From: Prevotellamassilia sp.
Lineage (GTDB): Bacteria > Bacteroidota > Bacteroidia > Bacteroidales > Bacteroidaceae
Direction of reading: 5' to 3'
NCBI GenBank assembly: GCA_009775705.1
Contig: VSQE01000004.1
Coordinates: 1-64,000 of the forward strand
Length of the DNA: 64,000 nucleotides
Part shown: positions 25,859 through 34,749 of the stretch, one piece after another
How positions within the stretch are numbered: the first letter of the stretch is position 1
Layout: every line of letters starts with the position of its first letter
Notes under the pieces: model-generated
What the model saw: the letters and a program-made list of their open reading frames with translations, nothing else
Database searches by the model: none
What the model was told of the DNA's origin: nothing
Made by a program: the position numbers and the translations under genes

Positions 25859-28834
25859 ATGAGTAGCATTCCCCGACTGAAAGATCTCGTTCTGCGGGAC
25901 ACACCTTTTGCAGAACTGATGAACAAACGCATTTACAACGTCTTGCTCATCGCTACAAAATACGATGCCTTCATGCTCGAAGACGACGGACGCATAGACG
26001 AACAGATGTTCAACGAATACAGTTCACTGGGTCTCCGCTATCCGCCGCGCTTCACGCAGGTCACCACCGAGCAGGAGGCCATGGCAGAACTGGCCGACCG
26101 CAATTTCGAGCTGGTCATTGTCATGCCCAACATGGACAACCGCGACATTTTCTCGGCTGCAAAGGAGATCAAGCTCCACTATCCCAATATCCCCATCGTG
26201 GTACTCACTCCCTTCTCCCGGGAAGTAAGCAAACGCATCGAGGGGGAGGACCTTTCCAGCATAGACTACGTGTTCTCCTGGTTAGGAAATGCCGAGTTAC
26301 TCATTGCCATCATCAAGCTGATCGAGGACAAATGGAACGCGCCCAACGACTCGGCATCCGTAGGCGTACAGATCATACTGCTGGTGGAGGACTCCATCCG
26401 CTTCTATTCATCGGCCCTGCCGCACCTCTACCGTTTCGTCCTCGAACAAAGCCAGAACTTCTCGCAGGAAGCTCTCAACGATCATCTCAAGACCATGCGT
26501 ATGCGCGGCCGTCCCAAGATCTTGCTGGCCCGCACCTACGAGGAGGCCACTGCCATCTATGAACAATACAAGGACAACGTCCTGGGAGTTGTCTCGGACA
26601 TGAGTTTCAAAAACGGCGGCAAGAAAGACCCTTTGGCCGGCTACAAACTTTGCAGCCGTTTCCGCGAATCCGACCCTCATCTGCCGCTGCTGCTGGAGTC
26701 GAGCGAGGACAGCGGAGCCGAATATGCCGGCCGTCTCCACGCCTCTTTCATCAGCAAAAACTCCAAAAGCTATCCGCAGGACCTGCGGCACGAGATCATG
26801 GCTCATTTCGGATTCGGAGACTTCGTCATCGTCAATCCTTCGACCGGCCGGGAAATCATGCGCATCCGCGACTTGAAGGACCTGCAAAAGAAGCTCTACC
26901 AGATTCCCGACGAAGCGTTGCGCCACCATCTCTCCCACAACCATTTCTCCCGCTTCTTCTTCTCACGGGCCATGTTTCCGCCCGCCGTCATCCTGAAAAA
27001 GGTGGATGTCTGCGACTACGACCACATGGAACAGGCCCGTCAGCTCATCTCCGATCTCATCGTGGGCTACCGCAAGATGAAAAACGAAGGTGTCGTGGCC
27101 ATCTACCAGAAAGAACGTTTCGACGAATACAGCAACTTCGCCCGCATCGGCAACGGATCGCTCGGGGGCAAAGGCCGCGGCCTGGCCTTCATGGGCACCA
27201 TGGTCAAACGCTATCCGAAACTGGAAAGCGAGAACTTCACGGTAGACATCCCCAAGACCGTAGTCATCTGTACCGACATCTTCGACGAGTTCATGGAGAG
27301 CAACAATCTTTACCCCATCGCCCTCTCGCCCGACGCTTCCGATGAAGACATCCTCTCCGCCTTCGAACAGGCACAGTTGCCCGAGCATCTGCTCGACGAT
27401 CTCATGGCTCTCTTCAAAGTGGTACACCACCCCATAGCCGTCCGCTCGTCAAGCCTGCTGGAGGATTCGCACTACCAGCCGTTCGCCGGCATCTACTCCA
27501 CCTACATGATTCCCCGCGTACAGGAAAAGGAAACCATGCTCCACCTGTTGCGGTCTGCCATCAAGGCGGTCTACGCCTCGGTGTTCTACCGCGACAGCAA
27601 GGCCTACCTCACCGCCACGCAGAATCTGATAGACCAGGAAAAAATGGCCATTGTGCTTCAGGAAGTCGTAGGATCTCCCCACGGTGCCCCCGAAAGCCCG
27701 GCCGCCTGCTTCTACCCGACCCTGTCCGGAGTGGCCCGTTCACTCAACTTCTACCCCATCGGCGAGGAGAAAGCGGAAGACGGCATCGCCAACATCGCCC
27801 TGGGACTGGGAAAATACATCGTCGACGGCGGACTTACCCTCCGATTCTCCCCCCGCCATCCGCGCCACATCCTCCAGCTCAGTTCCACCGACATGGCCCT
27901 GCGCGAGACACAGCGCATCTTCTACGCCCTCGATACGGACTATTCCGGAGCAGACTTCCATACGGATGATGCCTTCAACCTGAAACGCCTCAACCTGAAA
28001 GACGCCGACGCGCACGGCACCCTCCGGCTCATCTCCTCAACCTACGATCCGCAAGACCAGACCATACGGGAAGGCTATTATCCCGGCGGAAGGAAAATCA
28101 TCTCCTACACCAACATCCTGCAACACGGACTGTACCCGCTGGCCCCTACCATAGACCGCCTGCTATCCATCGGGGCAAAAGAAATGGGCCGTCCCGTCGA
28201 GATAGAATTTGCCATGAACATCGAGAACGGCACCGCCCACTTCTTCCTGCTCCAGATACGCCCCATCGTAGACAGCAAGGACACCGTCGACGAAGACCTC
28301 AGCCTCATTCCGGACGAGCGGTGCATCGTCAATGCCCGCAGCGCGCTGGGCAACGGCACCGTCAACGACGTGCAGGACGTCATTTATGTAAAATCCTCTG
28401 CCTTCGATCCGGGACAAAGTCAGCTCATCGCCCGCGAGATAGAAAAACTGAACCGCGGTTTCGCTGCCGATGACAGCGGCTACGTGCTCATCGGCCCGGG
28501 CCGTTGGGGCAGCAGCGATCCCTGGCTCGGCATTCCCGTGAAATGGCCCCACATCAGCCAGGCCCGCGTCATCGTGGAATGCGGCTTGCAGCACTATCGC
28601 GTGGACCCAAGCCAGGGCACCCACTTCTTCCAGAACCTGACATCCTTCGGAGTAGGCTATCTCACTATCAACCCCTACCGCAACGACGGGCTTTTCGACG
28701 AGGAGTATCTGGATGCCTTGCCCGCCCTCGCCGAGACGGAATACGTCCGCCACGTCCGCCTGCCACGTCCCGCCGTCATCAAAATGGATGGCCGCCACAG
28801 CCGTGCCGTAGTGTTGAAAGCCGAAAACGAATGA
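25859..28834 (+). CDS. Tandem receiver-like domains fused to a PPDK/PEP-synthase ATP-binding domain
   Basis: 991 aa. Residues about 25-155 form a degenerate receiver-like domain (the strand VIVMPN lacks the phospho-Asp). Residues about 170-300 form a second one with the acidic pair ED (177-178), a candidate phospho-Asp at 247 (GVVSDMSF), Ser 281-282 and Lys 300. From about 430 the chain matches the ATP-grasp domain of pyruvate phosphate dikinase/PEP synthase (GSLGGKGRGLAFMG; VRSSSLLEDS near 528 then FAGIYSTYM). The swivelling phosphohistidine domain and the PEP/pyruvate barrel are absent; the C-terminal 150 residues are unlike either. It therefore cannot be a standard PEP synthase. Start at 25859 gives MSSIPRLKDL. 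Function unknown. Confidence 0.78.
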   Translation: MSSIPRLKDLVLRDTPFAELMNKRIYNVLLIATKYDAFMLEDDGRIDEQMFNEYSSLGLRYPPRFTQVTTEQEAMAELADRNFELVIVMPNMDNRDIFSAAKEIKLHYPNIPIVVLTPFSREVSKRIEGEDLSSIDYVFSWLGNAELLIAIIKLIEDKWNAPNDSASVGVQIILLVEDSIRFYSSALPHLYRFVLEQSQNFSQEALNDHLKTMRMRGRPKILLARTYEEATAIYEQYKDNVLGVVSDMSFKNGGKKDPLAGYKLCSRFRESDPHLPLLLESSEDSGAEYAGRLHASFISKNSKSYPQDLRHEIMAHFGFGDFVIVNPSTGREIMRIRDLKDLQKKLYQIPDEALRHHLSHNHFSRFFFSRAMFPPAVILKKVDVCDYDHMEQARQLISDLIVGYRKMKNEGVVAIYQKERFDEYSNFARIGNGSLGGKGRGLAFMGTMVKRYPKLESENFTVDIPKTVVICTDIFDEFMESNNLYPIALSPDASDEDILSAFEQAQLPEHLLDDLMALFKVVHHPIAVRSSSLLEDSHYQPFAGIYSTYMIPRVQEKETMLHLLRSAIKAVYASVFYRDSKAYLTATQNLIDQEKMAIVLQEVVGSPHGAPESPAACFYPTLSGVARSLNFYPIGEEKAEDGIANIALGLGKYIVDGGLTLRFSPRHPRHILQLSSTDMALRETQRIFYALDTDYSGADFHTDDAFNLKRLNLKDADAHGTLRLISSTYDPQDQTIREGYYPGGRKIISYTNILQHGLYPLAPTIDRLLSIGAKEMGRPVEIEFAMNIENGTAHFFLLQIRPIVDSKDTVDEDLSLIPDERCIVNARSALGNGTVNDVQDVIYVKSSAFDPGQSQLIAREIEKLNRGFAADDSGYVLIGPGRWGSSDPWLGIPVKWPHISQARVIVECGLQHYRVDPSQGTHFFQNLTSFGVGYLTINPYRNDGLFDEEYLDALPALAETEYVRHVRLPRPAVIKMDGRHSRAVVLKAENE

Positions 28835-28903
28835 CAAACCGATTTCGTCATCTCACATTTTTTCTGTATTTTTGTCCATCATCTCCAAACAAAAGAAGAA
28901 ATC

Positions 28904-29308
28904 ATGAAAACCCTGCAACATTCCGTAAGCATCACCCTGATGGTTCTGGCCTCTCTTTTCGCGTTCACCTCGTGCGAGGACGATGATGACCGATGGGCCA
29001 CCGAAGTTCTTGAAGGCGAATGGATCATAACCGACGTCCTGCCCCGTTACGGCGAATGTCCCTACCGCTACGGCGACATCATCTACTTTTTCGCCAACGG
29101 CCGGCTGAGGGCTTTCGACCACAGCGGCGATCTGGATGAGGAGGGCTATTGGGAAGTGCGGCACGGTTATCTCTACATCGACTTCGACCTTGACGGCCGC
29201 GATGACCTGGTCGCTACCATCCGCGAACTGGACTACGGTTATTTGGAACTGGGTGTGACGGACTATATATACGAATCGAAATATAGTCTGCGCATCGTCC
29301 GCGACTGA
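28904..29308 (+). CDS. Small surface lipoprotein, lipocalin-like
   Basis: 134 aa. A lipoprotein signal peptide ends in FAFTSC, and the lipidated Cys is followed by EDDDD, which resembles the surface-export signal described for Bacteroidetes lipoproteins. The rest is beta-rich (LEGEWIITDVLPRYGE, ANGRLRAFDHSGDLDEEGYWEVRHGYLYIDFDLDGRDD), like small lipocalin-type lipoproteins common in this phylum. A TATTTTTG -7 element lies at 28867-28874, so it probably has its own promoter after the PPDK-like gene. No specific function can be given. Confidence 0.7.
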   Translation: MKTLQHSVSITLMVLASLFAFTSCEDDDDRWATEVLEGEWIITDVLPRYGECPYRYGDIIYFFANGRLRAFDHSGDLDEEGYWEVRHGYLYIDFDLDGRDDLVATIRELDYGYLELGVTDYIYESKYSLRIVRD

Positions 29309-29334
29309 GCGGGACCAACCGGAAAAAGACCTCG

Positions 29335-29360
29335 AAAAAGCCGCTGCATCGCGGCTTTTT
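29335..29360 (+). terminator. Terminator of the small lipoprotein gene
   Basis: AAAAAGCCGC (29335-29344) pairs with GCGGCTTTTT (29351-29360) around a 6-nt loop, ending in T residues. Confidence 0.8.
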
Positions 29361-29597
29361 TCAATGGGAAACAGGACCTGTCCACTGCCAATTCCTAAAA
29401 GCCCATCCAAAAGGGCCTGTCTGATTCTTTGGAAAAATTTTCTTATACAAGATTTAACGCATACATCCAAAGTTTAACTTTAAACTTTTTTGGAAAACGA
29501 ACGGAAACGGACCTTTTTTTCACAACATAGTATCTTTTTTGAAAAAGATAGGACCTTTTTTCAACAAGATCCTATGTTTTTTTCACGTTAAGCAACG

Positions 29598-29643
29598 AAA
29601 AAAACCGCCCGTTAGGCGGCTTTTCAGGGTTCTTCTACTTTGC
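29598..29643 (-). ncRNA. Candidate small RNA, copy 1
   Basis: Predicted from signals only. A minus-strand promoter (TTTG at 29680-29677, 20-nt spacer, TATATTTG at 29656-29649) would start RNA near 29643. After about 25 nt the hairpin 29620-29605 (GCCGCC paired with GGCGG) is followed by seven T residues (29604-29598). The product would be about 45 nt, or longer if readthrough includes the second hairpin at 29577-29521. No gene lies downstream on that strand. The same arrangement is kept in copy 2. Confidence 0.45.
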
Positions 29644-29648
29644 TGGTG

Positions 29649-29680
29649 CAAATATAATACATCAAGGAACGAAATCCAAA
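29649..29680 (-). promoter_or_regulatory. Orphan minus-strand promoter in repeat copy 1
   Basis: TTTG (29680-29677)-N20-TATATTTG (29656-29649) on the minus strand, full consensus match for Bacteroidetes, with no coding gene downstream. Confidence 0.6.
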
Positions 29681-29818
29681 CACTGTTTAACGTTCGTTTA
29701 CATTCAGACCGAAACTCCCGTTTTCCCAATCGACGCCAAACATGAAACGACTCCCTCCATTTCCGCAGGCAAAAATACTTCAGAATAGCCGCACATGCTG
29801 AGGAAGAACCAGACAGGC

Positions 29819-30448
29819 CTACCGGGATTCCGTCATCTCCGCACCGTTCCACCGGCGCACCACCTGACGCAAACAACGCGCTGCGTCCTCACGGTCCTCA
29901 GGCGAAAGATGGGAAACCGAAACCGAGAAATTCAGTTCGGGAGCATCGGGCGACCAGCGTGCCTCGACATGTACGGGCTGCAGCTTTGCCAGCAGTTCCG
30001 CCCTGCGCTCTTCGGAGATGCTGTCGGCAGGCTGCCAGAAATCCTGCAACGGAGGACATCCAAACCCTGCACCCTCCACCGTTTTCCAGTCCGAGGCATA
30101 CAGCGCGATCCGGCTTTCGGTTGCCCCGCTCCGCAACGAGTGGACGCAGGCATAAATCCAATCCCCGCCAAGAGGGAGACATTTCAGTTCCCAATGGCTC
30201 ACTTCGGTCAGGCGGAGACGAAGATAGTCATCCGTTTTCGCCAACAGGACGGACGAACCTCCGAACACATTCTCCACCTTTGCCTGGATTTTATAGTTAT
30301 AAAGGTCCAGCATGTCCAAGCGGGGATTCCGCTCCAGCAAGGGCAACACCTCTAACGGCATCCGCGCAAAAACGCTGTCTACCGGCTGGCAGACGGCTCC
30401 GCTCCATGATGCGGACAGAAGGACAACAGACAGCAGCATCTTTTTCAT
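29819..30448 (-). CDS. DUF3256 family periplasmic protein
   Basis: 209 aa with start at 30448 (MKKMLLSVVLLSAS); an in-frame ATG six codons earlier is less likely because the later one begins a proper signal peptide (cleavage near GAVCQ). The mature part contains DSVFARMPLEVLPLLERNPRLDMLDLYNYKI and ESRIALYASDWK, the pattern of DUF3256, known only from Bacteroidetes and without assigned function. It stands alone, convergent towards the repeat element and divergent from the L31 gene. Confidence 0.72.
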   Translation of the reverse strand: MKKMLLSVVLLSASWSGAVCQPVDSVFARMPLEVLPLLERNPRLDMLDLYNYKIQAKVENVFGGSSVLLAKTDDYLRLRLTEVSHWELKCLPLGGDWIYACVHSLRSGATESRIALYASDWKTVEGAGFGCPPLQDFWQPADSISEERRAELLAKLQPVHVEARWSPDAPELNFSVSVSHLSPEDREDAARCLRQVVRRWNGAEMTESR

Positions 30449-30563
30449 ACCGGCAAACTTAGTCATTTTTTTCGAGTTGGCCTATTTTTCGGACAAAAGC
30501 CGGACCGGCCGGCCGCTTTTTTTGCGAAAATCAACCCGGAAAAAGAAAAAACACCACGAAACG

Positions 30564-30595
30564 TTTGCCTCTCTCTCCGGAAAGTCGTATCTTTG
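30564..30595 (+). promoter_or_regulatory. Promoter for the L31 gene
   Basis: TTTG (30564-30567), 20-nt spacer, TATCTTTG (30588-30595), leaving a leader of about 70 nt before rpmE2. Confidence 0.65.
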
Positions 30596-30669
30596 CACAG
30601 AAATCAGACCATTACACAAATTGTTACCAGCAATTTAATTAACGATAAAACAAAACAGACCATACGACA

Positions 30670-30924
30670 ATGAAAAAAGGCATTCATCCCGAAAACTATC
30701 GTCCCGTAGTATTCAAAGACATGAGCAACGGTGACATGTTTCTCTCCCGCTCTACGTGCAAAACGAACGACACCGTAGAATTCGAAGGAGAGACCTATCC
30801 GGTTGTAAAACTTGAAATCTCCAGTTCTTCTCACCCGTTCTACACTGGCAAGTCCAAACTCGTGGATACCGCAGGACGCGTTGACAAGTTCATGAGCCGC
30901 TACGGACAGTCCCGCAAGAAGTAA
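30670..30924 (+). CDS. rpmE2: 50S ribosomal protein L31, type B
   Basis: 84 aa. The N-terminus [21 protein letters not shown] and the [11 protein letters not shown] motif identify type B L31. It lacks the CxxC zinc motif of type A, so it is the zinc-independent form. It is followed by a hairpin at 30976-31012, and a short leader precedes it. It is monocistronic, divergent from the DUF3256 gene. Confidence 0.95.
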   Translation: MKKGIHPENYRPVVFKDMSNGDMFLSRSTCKTNDTVEFEGETYPVVKLEISSSSHPFYTGKSKLVDTAGRVDKFMSRYGQSRKK

Positions 30925-30975
30925 AAGGAAAACTGCCGCAATTTTTTAATAGAGGATCCAAAGATCATACATATT

Positions 30976-31012
30976 GGGAACGGGAGTGTCTGAAAAAGAT
31001 ACTCCCGTTCCC
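30976..31012 (+). terminator. Terminator after rpmE2
   Basis: GGGAACGGGAGT (30976-30987) pairs perfectly with ACTCCCGTTCCC (31001-31012); three more pairs extend the stem inwards. It ends 28 nt before the next start codon. Confidence 0.6.
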
Positions 31013-31040
31013 GTTTCTCAGCCACACCATCCCTCCAAAA

Positions 31041-32255
31041 ATGAAAAACCGAAATCCCCGTCATGTTCTGGAACTGCGCTGTCCTCCCCTGCCCGTTGTA
31101 CGCATCGGCCTCATCGGTCTGGGACAACGCGGAATGAAGACCCTCGAACGCTATGCCTTCATCCAGGGAGCCGAAATACGCTATCTGGTCGACATAGACC
31201 GCGACAGACTGGAAGCCGCCAACCGGAAACTCTCGGACAGCGGACGTCCACAGGCCGGACTGATGGAGGGAAAGGAGGCATGGAAGGAACTGTGCCGGCA
31301 ACGGGACATCGACCTGATCTATATCTGCACGGACTGGCAGACACACTGCGAAATGGCCGTCGAGGCCATGACATGCGGAAAGCATGTGGCCGTAGAAGTG
31401 CCCGCGGCACGGACGCTGGAGGAATGCCGCCTGCTCGTGCATACCGCCGAGGAAACACGCCGGCACTGCTTCATGACGGAAAACTGCTGCTACGACTCCT
31501 TCACCCTTGCCACCCTCGAAATGCAACGCCACGGAAAACTGGGAAAAATCACCCATTGCGAAGGGGCATACATACACGACCTGCGCGATGTTTTCGGGCT
31601 GACAGGCACACAAGGCAACTCCACGCGTCAATGGATGGAACGCAGTTGTGCCCTGCATGGCGGGAATTCCTACCCCACCCATGGGATAGGCCCGATAGGA
31701 TGGCTCCTCAACCTGCACCGGGGCGACCGCATGGACTATCTGGTATCGCTCACCTCACAAGGCGGCGGACCGGACGAGCTGCTGGGAAGGGTCAATTCGA
31801 CACTGATCCATACGGTACGGGGCATAAGCATCCTGCTACAACTGGATGTCACCACACCGCGCCCATACAGCCGCTTGCAAACCGTTTGCGGAACTACCGG
31901 ATTCGTTCAGAAATATCCCGTCCCCACCGTACAGACAATAGACACGGGCCATCCCCTTACAGCAAGTTCCGCTCTGGAGGAGATGGAGAAATATGCCACA
32001 GGTCCAGCCTCGGAAATATGGAAAGAGGGGCACGCCATGGGTGTTCCCAATGAAATGAACTATACCATGGACCGCAGGCTGATTCACTGCCTGCGCAACG
32101 GTCTGCCACTGGATATTGATGTATACGATGCCGCGGAATGGTCTTGCCTGTCCGAACTCAGCCAACTGTCGGCACGCGAGGGCAGCCGGCCGGTCAGCAT
32201 CCCGGACTTCACGAACGGACACTGGGAGGAGACAAAGGAACACCGCTTCTTTTAA
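31041..32255 (+). CDS. Gfo/Idh/MocA oxidoreductase, GH109-like
   Basis: 404 aa. The Rossmann motif GLIGLGQRG (about 24-32) binds NAD. KHVAVEVPAA and ENCCYD are the signature stretches of the GH109 branch (NAD-dependent alpha-N-acetylgalactosaminidases), as is GGNSYPTHGIGPIGWLLNL near residue 212. Secreted GH109 enzymes have Tat-type or lipoprotein signals; this one has none, so it is probably cytoplasmic. Activity could be glycosidase or plain dehydrogenase. It overlaps the convergent EamA gene by 4 bp. Confidence 0.78.
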   Translation: MKNRNPRHVLELRCPPLPVVRIGLIGLGQRGMKTLERYAFIQGAEIRYLVDIDRDRLEAANRKLSDSGRPQAGLMEGKEAWKELCRQRDIDLIYICTDWQTHCEMAVEAMTCGKHVAVEVPAARTLEECRLLVHTAEETRRHCFMTENCCYDSFTLATLEMQRHGKLGKITHCEGAYIHDLRDVFGLTGTQGNSTRQWMERSCALHGGNSYPTHGIGPIGWLLNLHRGDRMDYLVSLTSQGGGPDELLGRVNSTLIHTVRGISILLQLDVTTPRPYSRLQTVCGTTGFVQKYPVPTVQTIDTGHPLTASSALEEMEKYATGPASEIWKEGHAMGVPNEMNYTMDRRLIHCLRNGLPLDIDVYDAAEWSCLSELSQLSAREGSRPVSIPDFTNGHWEETKEHRFF

Positions 32256-33169
32256 GTCAAGGTCCCGACATACAGGCACACCATTCCCAAAAGGACCAAT
32301 AACAGATCGACAGCCTTTTCCCGCAAATTCTTTTCGCGGAACACCAACGCCCCGAAAAGAAACGAAACCAGCACACTGCTGCGTCTCACCATCGAAACCA
32401 ATGCGATCATGACACCCGGCAGGCTCAGCGCATAGAAATAGGACAAATCGGCCAGCGTAAGGAATACGGAGATAAAAAGAATGCTCCATCGCCACTCGAA
32501 AGACTGCCTCCGCACCGACTTGCGGAAAGCCAGATACACACCGGCCATCATCAGCAACTGATACAGATTATACCAGCTCTGCACAAACATCCGGTTCAGC
32601 CCGGCACCGCCTTCCGAAACGGAAGCCATCAGATATTTGTCGTAAAGTCCGCTCAGAGAACCCAGAAGGGCCGCGGCCAACAGGAAATAGATCCACCGGT
32701 TCCGGGAAAAACGGATGCCTTCTTTCTTTCCACTTCTGCTCAGCAGGAAGAAAGAGACTACGGCAAGCGTCACTCCCGCCCACTGCCAGCCATTCAGCCT
32801 CTCGCCGAAAATCAGCAGAGCGCCAACAAGCGTCATGACCGGACGTGTGGCATTGACAGGCCCCACAATCGTCAGAGGCAAATGTTTCATAGCCAGATAA
32901 CCGCACAGCCACGACGAAAGTACAATCAGGGACTTCACCACAATGTATGTGTGCGAAGACAAATCGCCCAATGGTATGAAATACCGGCTCGCAGACGGCA
33001 GAAAACCGCCTGCCGAAGCCACCATCAGGGGCAGAAAAAAAGCGGAGCAGATACCGGTATTCAACAGCAGGACCGGTATGACGGCATTATCACGGAGAGA
33101 GCGTTTCTTGAACACATCATAGAAACCCAGCAATGCCGCAGACAGAAAAGCAAAGAACAACCACATCAC
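32252..33169 (-). CDS. EamA (DMT superfamily) membrane transporter
   Basis: 305 aa with about ten hydrophobic segments in two EamA repeats. The first ends with GPVNATRPVMTLVGALLIFGERLNGWQWAGV, and the second with LPGVMIALVSMVRRSSVLVSFLFGALVFREKN. Such proteins export or import small metabolites; the substrate cannot be told. Its start is 11 nt after truA, so both probably share a transcript. The last codons overlap the end of the convergent oxidoreductase gene. Confidence 0.8.
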   Translation of the reverse strand: MMWLFFAFLSAALLGFYDVFKKRSLRDNAVIPVLLLNTGICSAFFLPLMVASAGGFLPSASRYFIPLGDLSSHTYIVVKSLIVLSSWLCGYLAMKHLPLTIVGPVNATRPVMTLVGALLIFGERLNGWQWAGVTLAVVSFFLLSRSGKKEGIRFSRNRWIYFLLAAALLGSLSGLYDKYLMASVSEGGAGLNRMFVQSWYNLYQLLMMAGVYLAFRKSVRRQSFEWRWSILFISVFLTLADLSYFYALSLPGVMIALVSMVRRSSVLVSFLFGALVFREKNLREKAVDLLLVLLGMVCLYVGTLT

Positions 33170-33180
33170 GCGCCGGCTTT

Positions 33181-33930
33181 CTAATCGAGAAACAAATCTT
33201 CAGGGTAAGCTATATCAACCAACGAAAGGGCGTTTCCGGGCACGGAGTCGCCGGCCGCACAACGGTTCCTGCGCTCTATCACGGCCGCGAACTCTTCAAT
33301 GTCCATGCGCCCGCGACCCACTTCAAGGAGCGTCCCCACCACGGCGCGCACCATATTGCGCAAAAAACGGTCGGCCGTTATCTCGAAACGCCAGCAGTCC
33401 TCATCCACACGCACCCAACGGGCCTGCGTCACCTTGCAGAAATTCGTCTTCGCATCCGTATGCAACTTACTGAAACTGGTAAAGTCCCGGGTCTCAGGCA
33501 AAAGACGCGCGGCACGGTTCATCCGCTCATAGTCCGGAGTGAAGAACAACCGCGTGGCGAAATGACGGCGGAAAGGATCCTTCCGCGTATACACATAATA
33601 ATGGTACGTGCGTGACAGGGCGTCAAAACGGGCGTGGGCATCACTCCGCACCGGACGCACCCGCCCTATGGAAATATCCGGAGGCAGCAGACGGTTCAAT
33701 TTATCGGCCAGACGATTCGTGTCTATTTCCAGATCCGTATCGAAATGCGCGGCCAGCATACGGGCATGCACTCCGGTATCGGTGCGTCCGGCACCTACAA
33801 CCTCAACAGCACTCCTCAGCAACGTGGAAAGTGCCTCATTAAGCCGTTGTTGCACACTGACGGCATTGGGCTGTATCTGCCAACCGTGATAGGCTGTCCC
33901 GTCATAGGAAAGAAAAATAAAATAGCGCAT
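33181..33930 (-). CDS. truA: tRNA pseudouridine(38-40) synthase
   Basis: 249 aa with start at 33930 (MRYFIFLSYDGTAYHGWQIQ); the frame extends upstream but the family begins here. It isomerises uridines 38-40 of the anticodon arm. The catalytic Asp is in GAGRTDTGVHA (about residue 50-60). FDALSRTYHYYVY and FLRNMVRAVVGTLLEVGRG are further family motifs. It lies 77 nt downstream of rplI and is followed closely by the EamA gene. Confidence 0.95.
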   Translation of the reverse strand: MRYFIFLSYDGTAYHGWQIQPNAVSVQQRLNEALSTLLRSAVEVVGAGRTDTGVHARMLAAHFDTDLEIDTNRLADKLNRLLPPDISIGRVRPVRSDAHARFDALSRTYHYYVYTRKDPFRRHFATRLFFTPDYERMNRAARLLPETRDFTSFSKLHTDAKTNFCKVTQARWVRVDEDCWRFEITADRFLRNMVRAVVGTLLEVGRGRMDIEEFAAVIERRNRCAAGDSVPGNALSLVDIAYPEDLFLD

Positions 33931-34007
33931 CGGTTTCCATGATAAAAAATGTGCCGCCACACCTTTGCAGGAGAGCAGCACATTCTATTGTTTTTTCAGT
34001 TGTGTCC

Positions 34008-34457
34008 TTATGCTTCTTCAGCCACTACCTCAAAAGGAATTTCAACAGATACTTCCTTATGAAGTTTCACCGTAGCCTTGTAAGAACCTACTTCTTTCAC
34101 GTCTTTGAGAATAATGGTCTTACGATCTATCTCGAAACCGAGTTTACCGAGTTCTTCGGAAATATGCAAACTGTTGACCGAACCGTAAATGGCACCGGTA
34201 GCGCTCACCTTGGTTGCGATTCTGATAGTCTCGACAGCTCCGAGTTTCTCGGCCAGAGCCAAGGCATCATTCTTGATTTTTTCAAGTTTATGAGCACGCT
34301 GCTTCAGGTTCTCGGCCAAAACTTTCTTGGCGGACGGAGACGCGATTACAGCCTTGCCGGTAGGAATAAGGTAATTGCGACCATAACCGCTCTTCACGTT
34401 TACAATGTCGTCTTTGTAGCCCAGACCGACTACGTTTTCTTTCAAAATGAGTTCCAT
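34008..34457 (-). CDS. rplI: 50S ribosomal protein L9
   Basis: 149 aa. MELILKENVVGLGYKDDIVNVKSGYGRNYLIP is the characteristic N-terminal domain, joined by a long helix to the C-terminal RNA-binding domain. Last gene of the rpsF-rpsR-rplI operon, 19 nt after rpsR. (Motif shown here in part: GYGRNYLIP near residue 24.). Confidence 0.96.
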   Translation of the reverse strand: MELILKENVVGLGYKDDIVNVKSGYGRNYLIPTGKAVIASPSAKKVLAENLKQRAHKLEKIKNDALALAEKLGAVETIRIATKVSATGAIYGSVNSLHISEELGKLGFEIDRKTIILKDVKEVGSYKATVKLHKEVSVEIPFEVVAEEA

Positions 34458-34476
34458 ATCTTATACCTCCACGTTT

Positions 34477-34746
34477 TTATTTCATCAAATCGGTTACGAA
34501 GGGAAGCAGAGCCAGCTGACGCGCTCTTTTTACGGCCTGAGCCACACGACGCTGATACTTCAAAGAGGTACCGGTGATACGACGGGGCAGGATCTTACCC
34601 TGTTCATTCAGGAATTTTTTGAGGAACTCGGGATCTTTATAGTCAATGTACTTGATTCCGCTCTTTTTGAAACGGCAGTATTTTTTCTTTTTGACATCTA
34701 CTGAAGGCGGGGTCAAATATCTGATTTCGGATTGTGCTTGTGCCAT
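34477..34746 (-). CDS. rpsR: 30S ribosomal protein S18
   Basis: 89 aa. [20 protein letters not shown] is followed by [24 protein letters not shown], the conserved RNA-binding core of S18. It pairs with S6 on the platform of the small subunit. Starts 3 nt after the rpsF stop. Confidence 0.96.
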   Translation of the reverse strand: MAQAQSEIRYLTPPSVDVKKKKYCRFKKSGIKYIDYKDPEFLKKFLNEQGKILPRRITGTSLKYQRRVAQAVKRARQLALLPFVTDLMK

Positions 34747-34749
34747 TGC

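Larger units (their letters stand above)
29459..29715. repeat. Intergenic repeat element, copy 1
   Basis: About 255 bp closely matching 58930-59203. The best-conserved part runs from ACGGACC (29507) to the sequence before the CAGACCGAAAC end. Shared blocks in order on the plus strand: CACAACATAGTATCTTTTTT, GATAGGACCTTTTTT, a CTATGTTTTTTTCACGTTAAGC block, a GC hairpin, TTCTACTTTGCTGGTGCAAA, and TATAATACATC. The left 50 bp are less similar with a small insertion in copy 2. There is no open frame. The surrounding gap (29361-29818) holds nothing else I recognise. Confidence 0.85.

Noticed and set aside
25859..28834. Standard PEP synthase (ppsA)
   Set aside because: Only the ATP-grasp part is recognisable; the phosphohistidine motif and the PEP barrel are missing.
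29459..29715. Insertion sequence or integron remnant
   Set aside because: No transposase fragment, no clear terminal inverted repeats at the ends and no obvious target duplication; the conserved parts are a promoter and hairpins.
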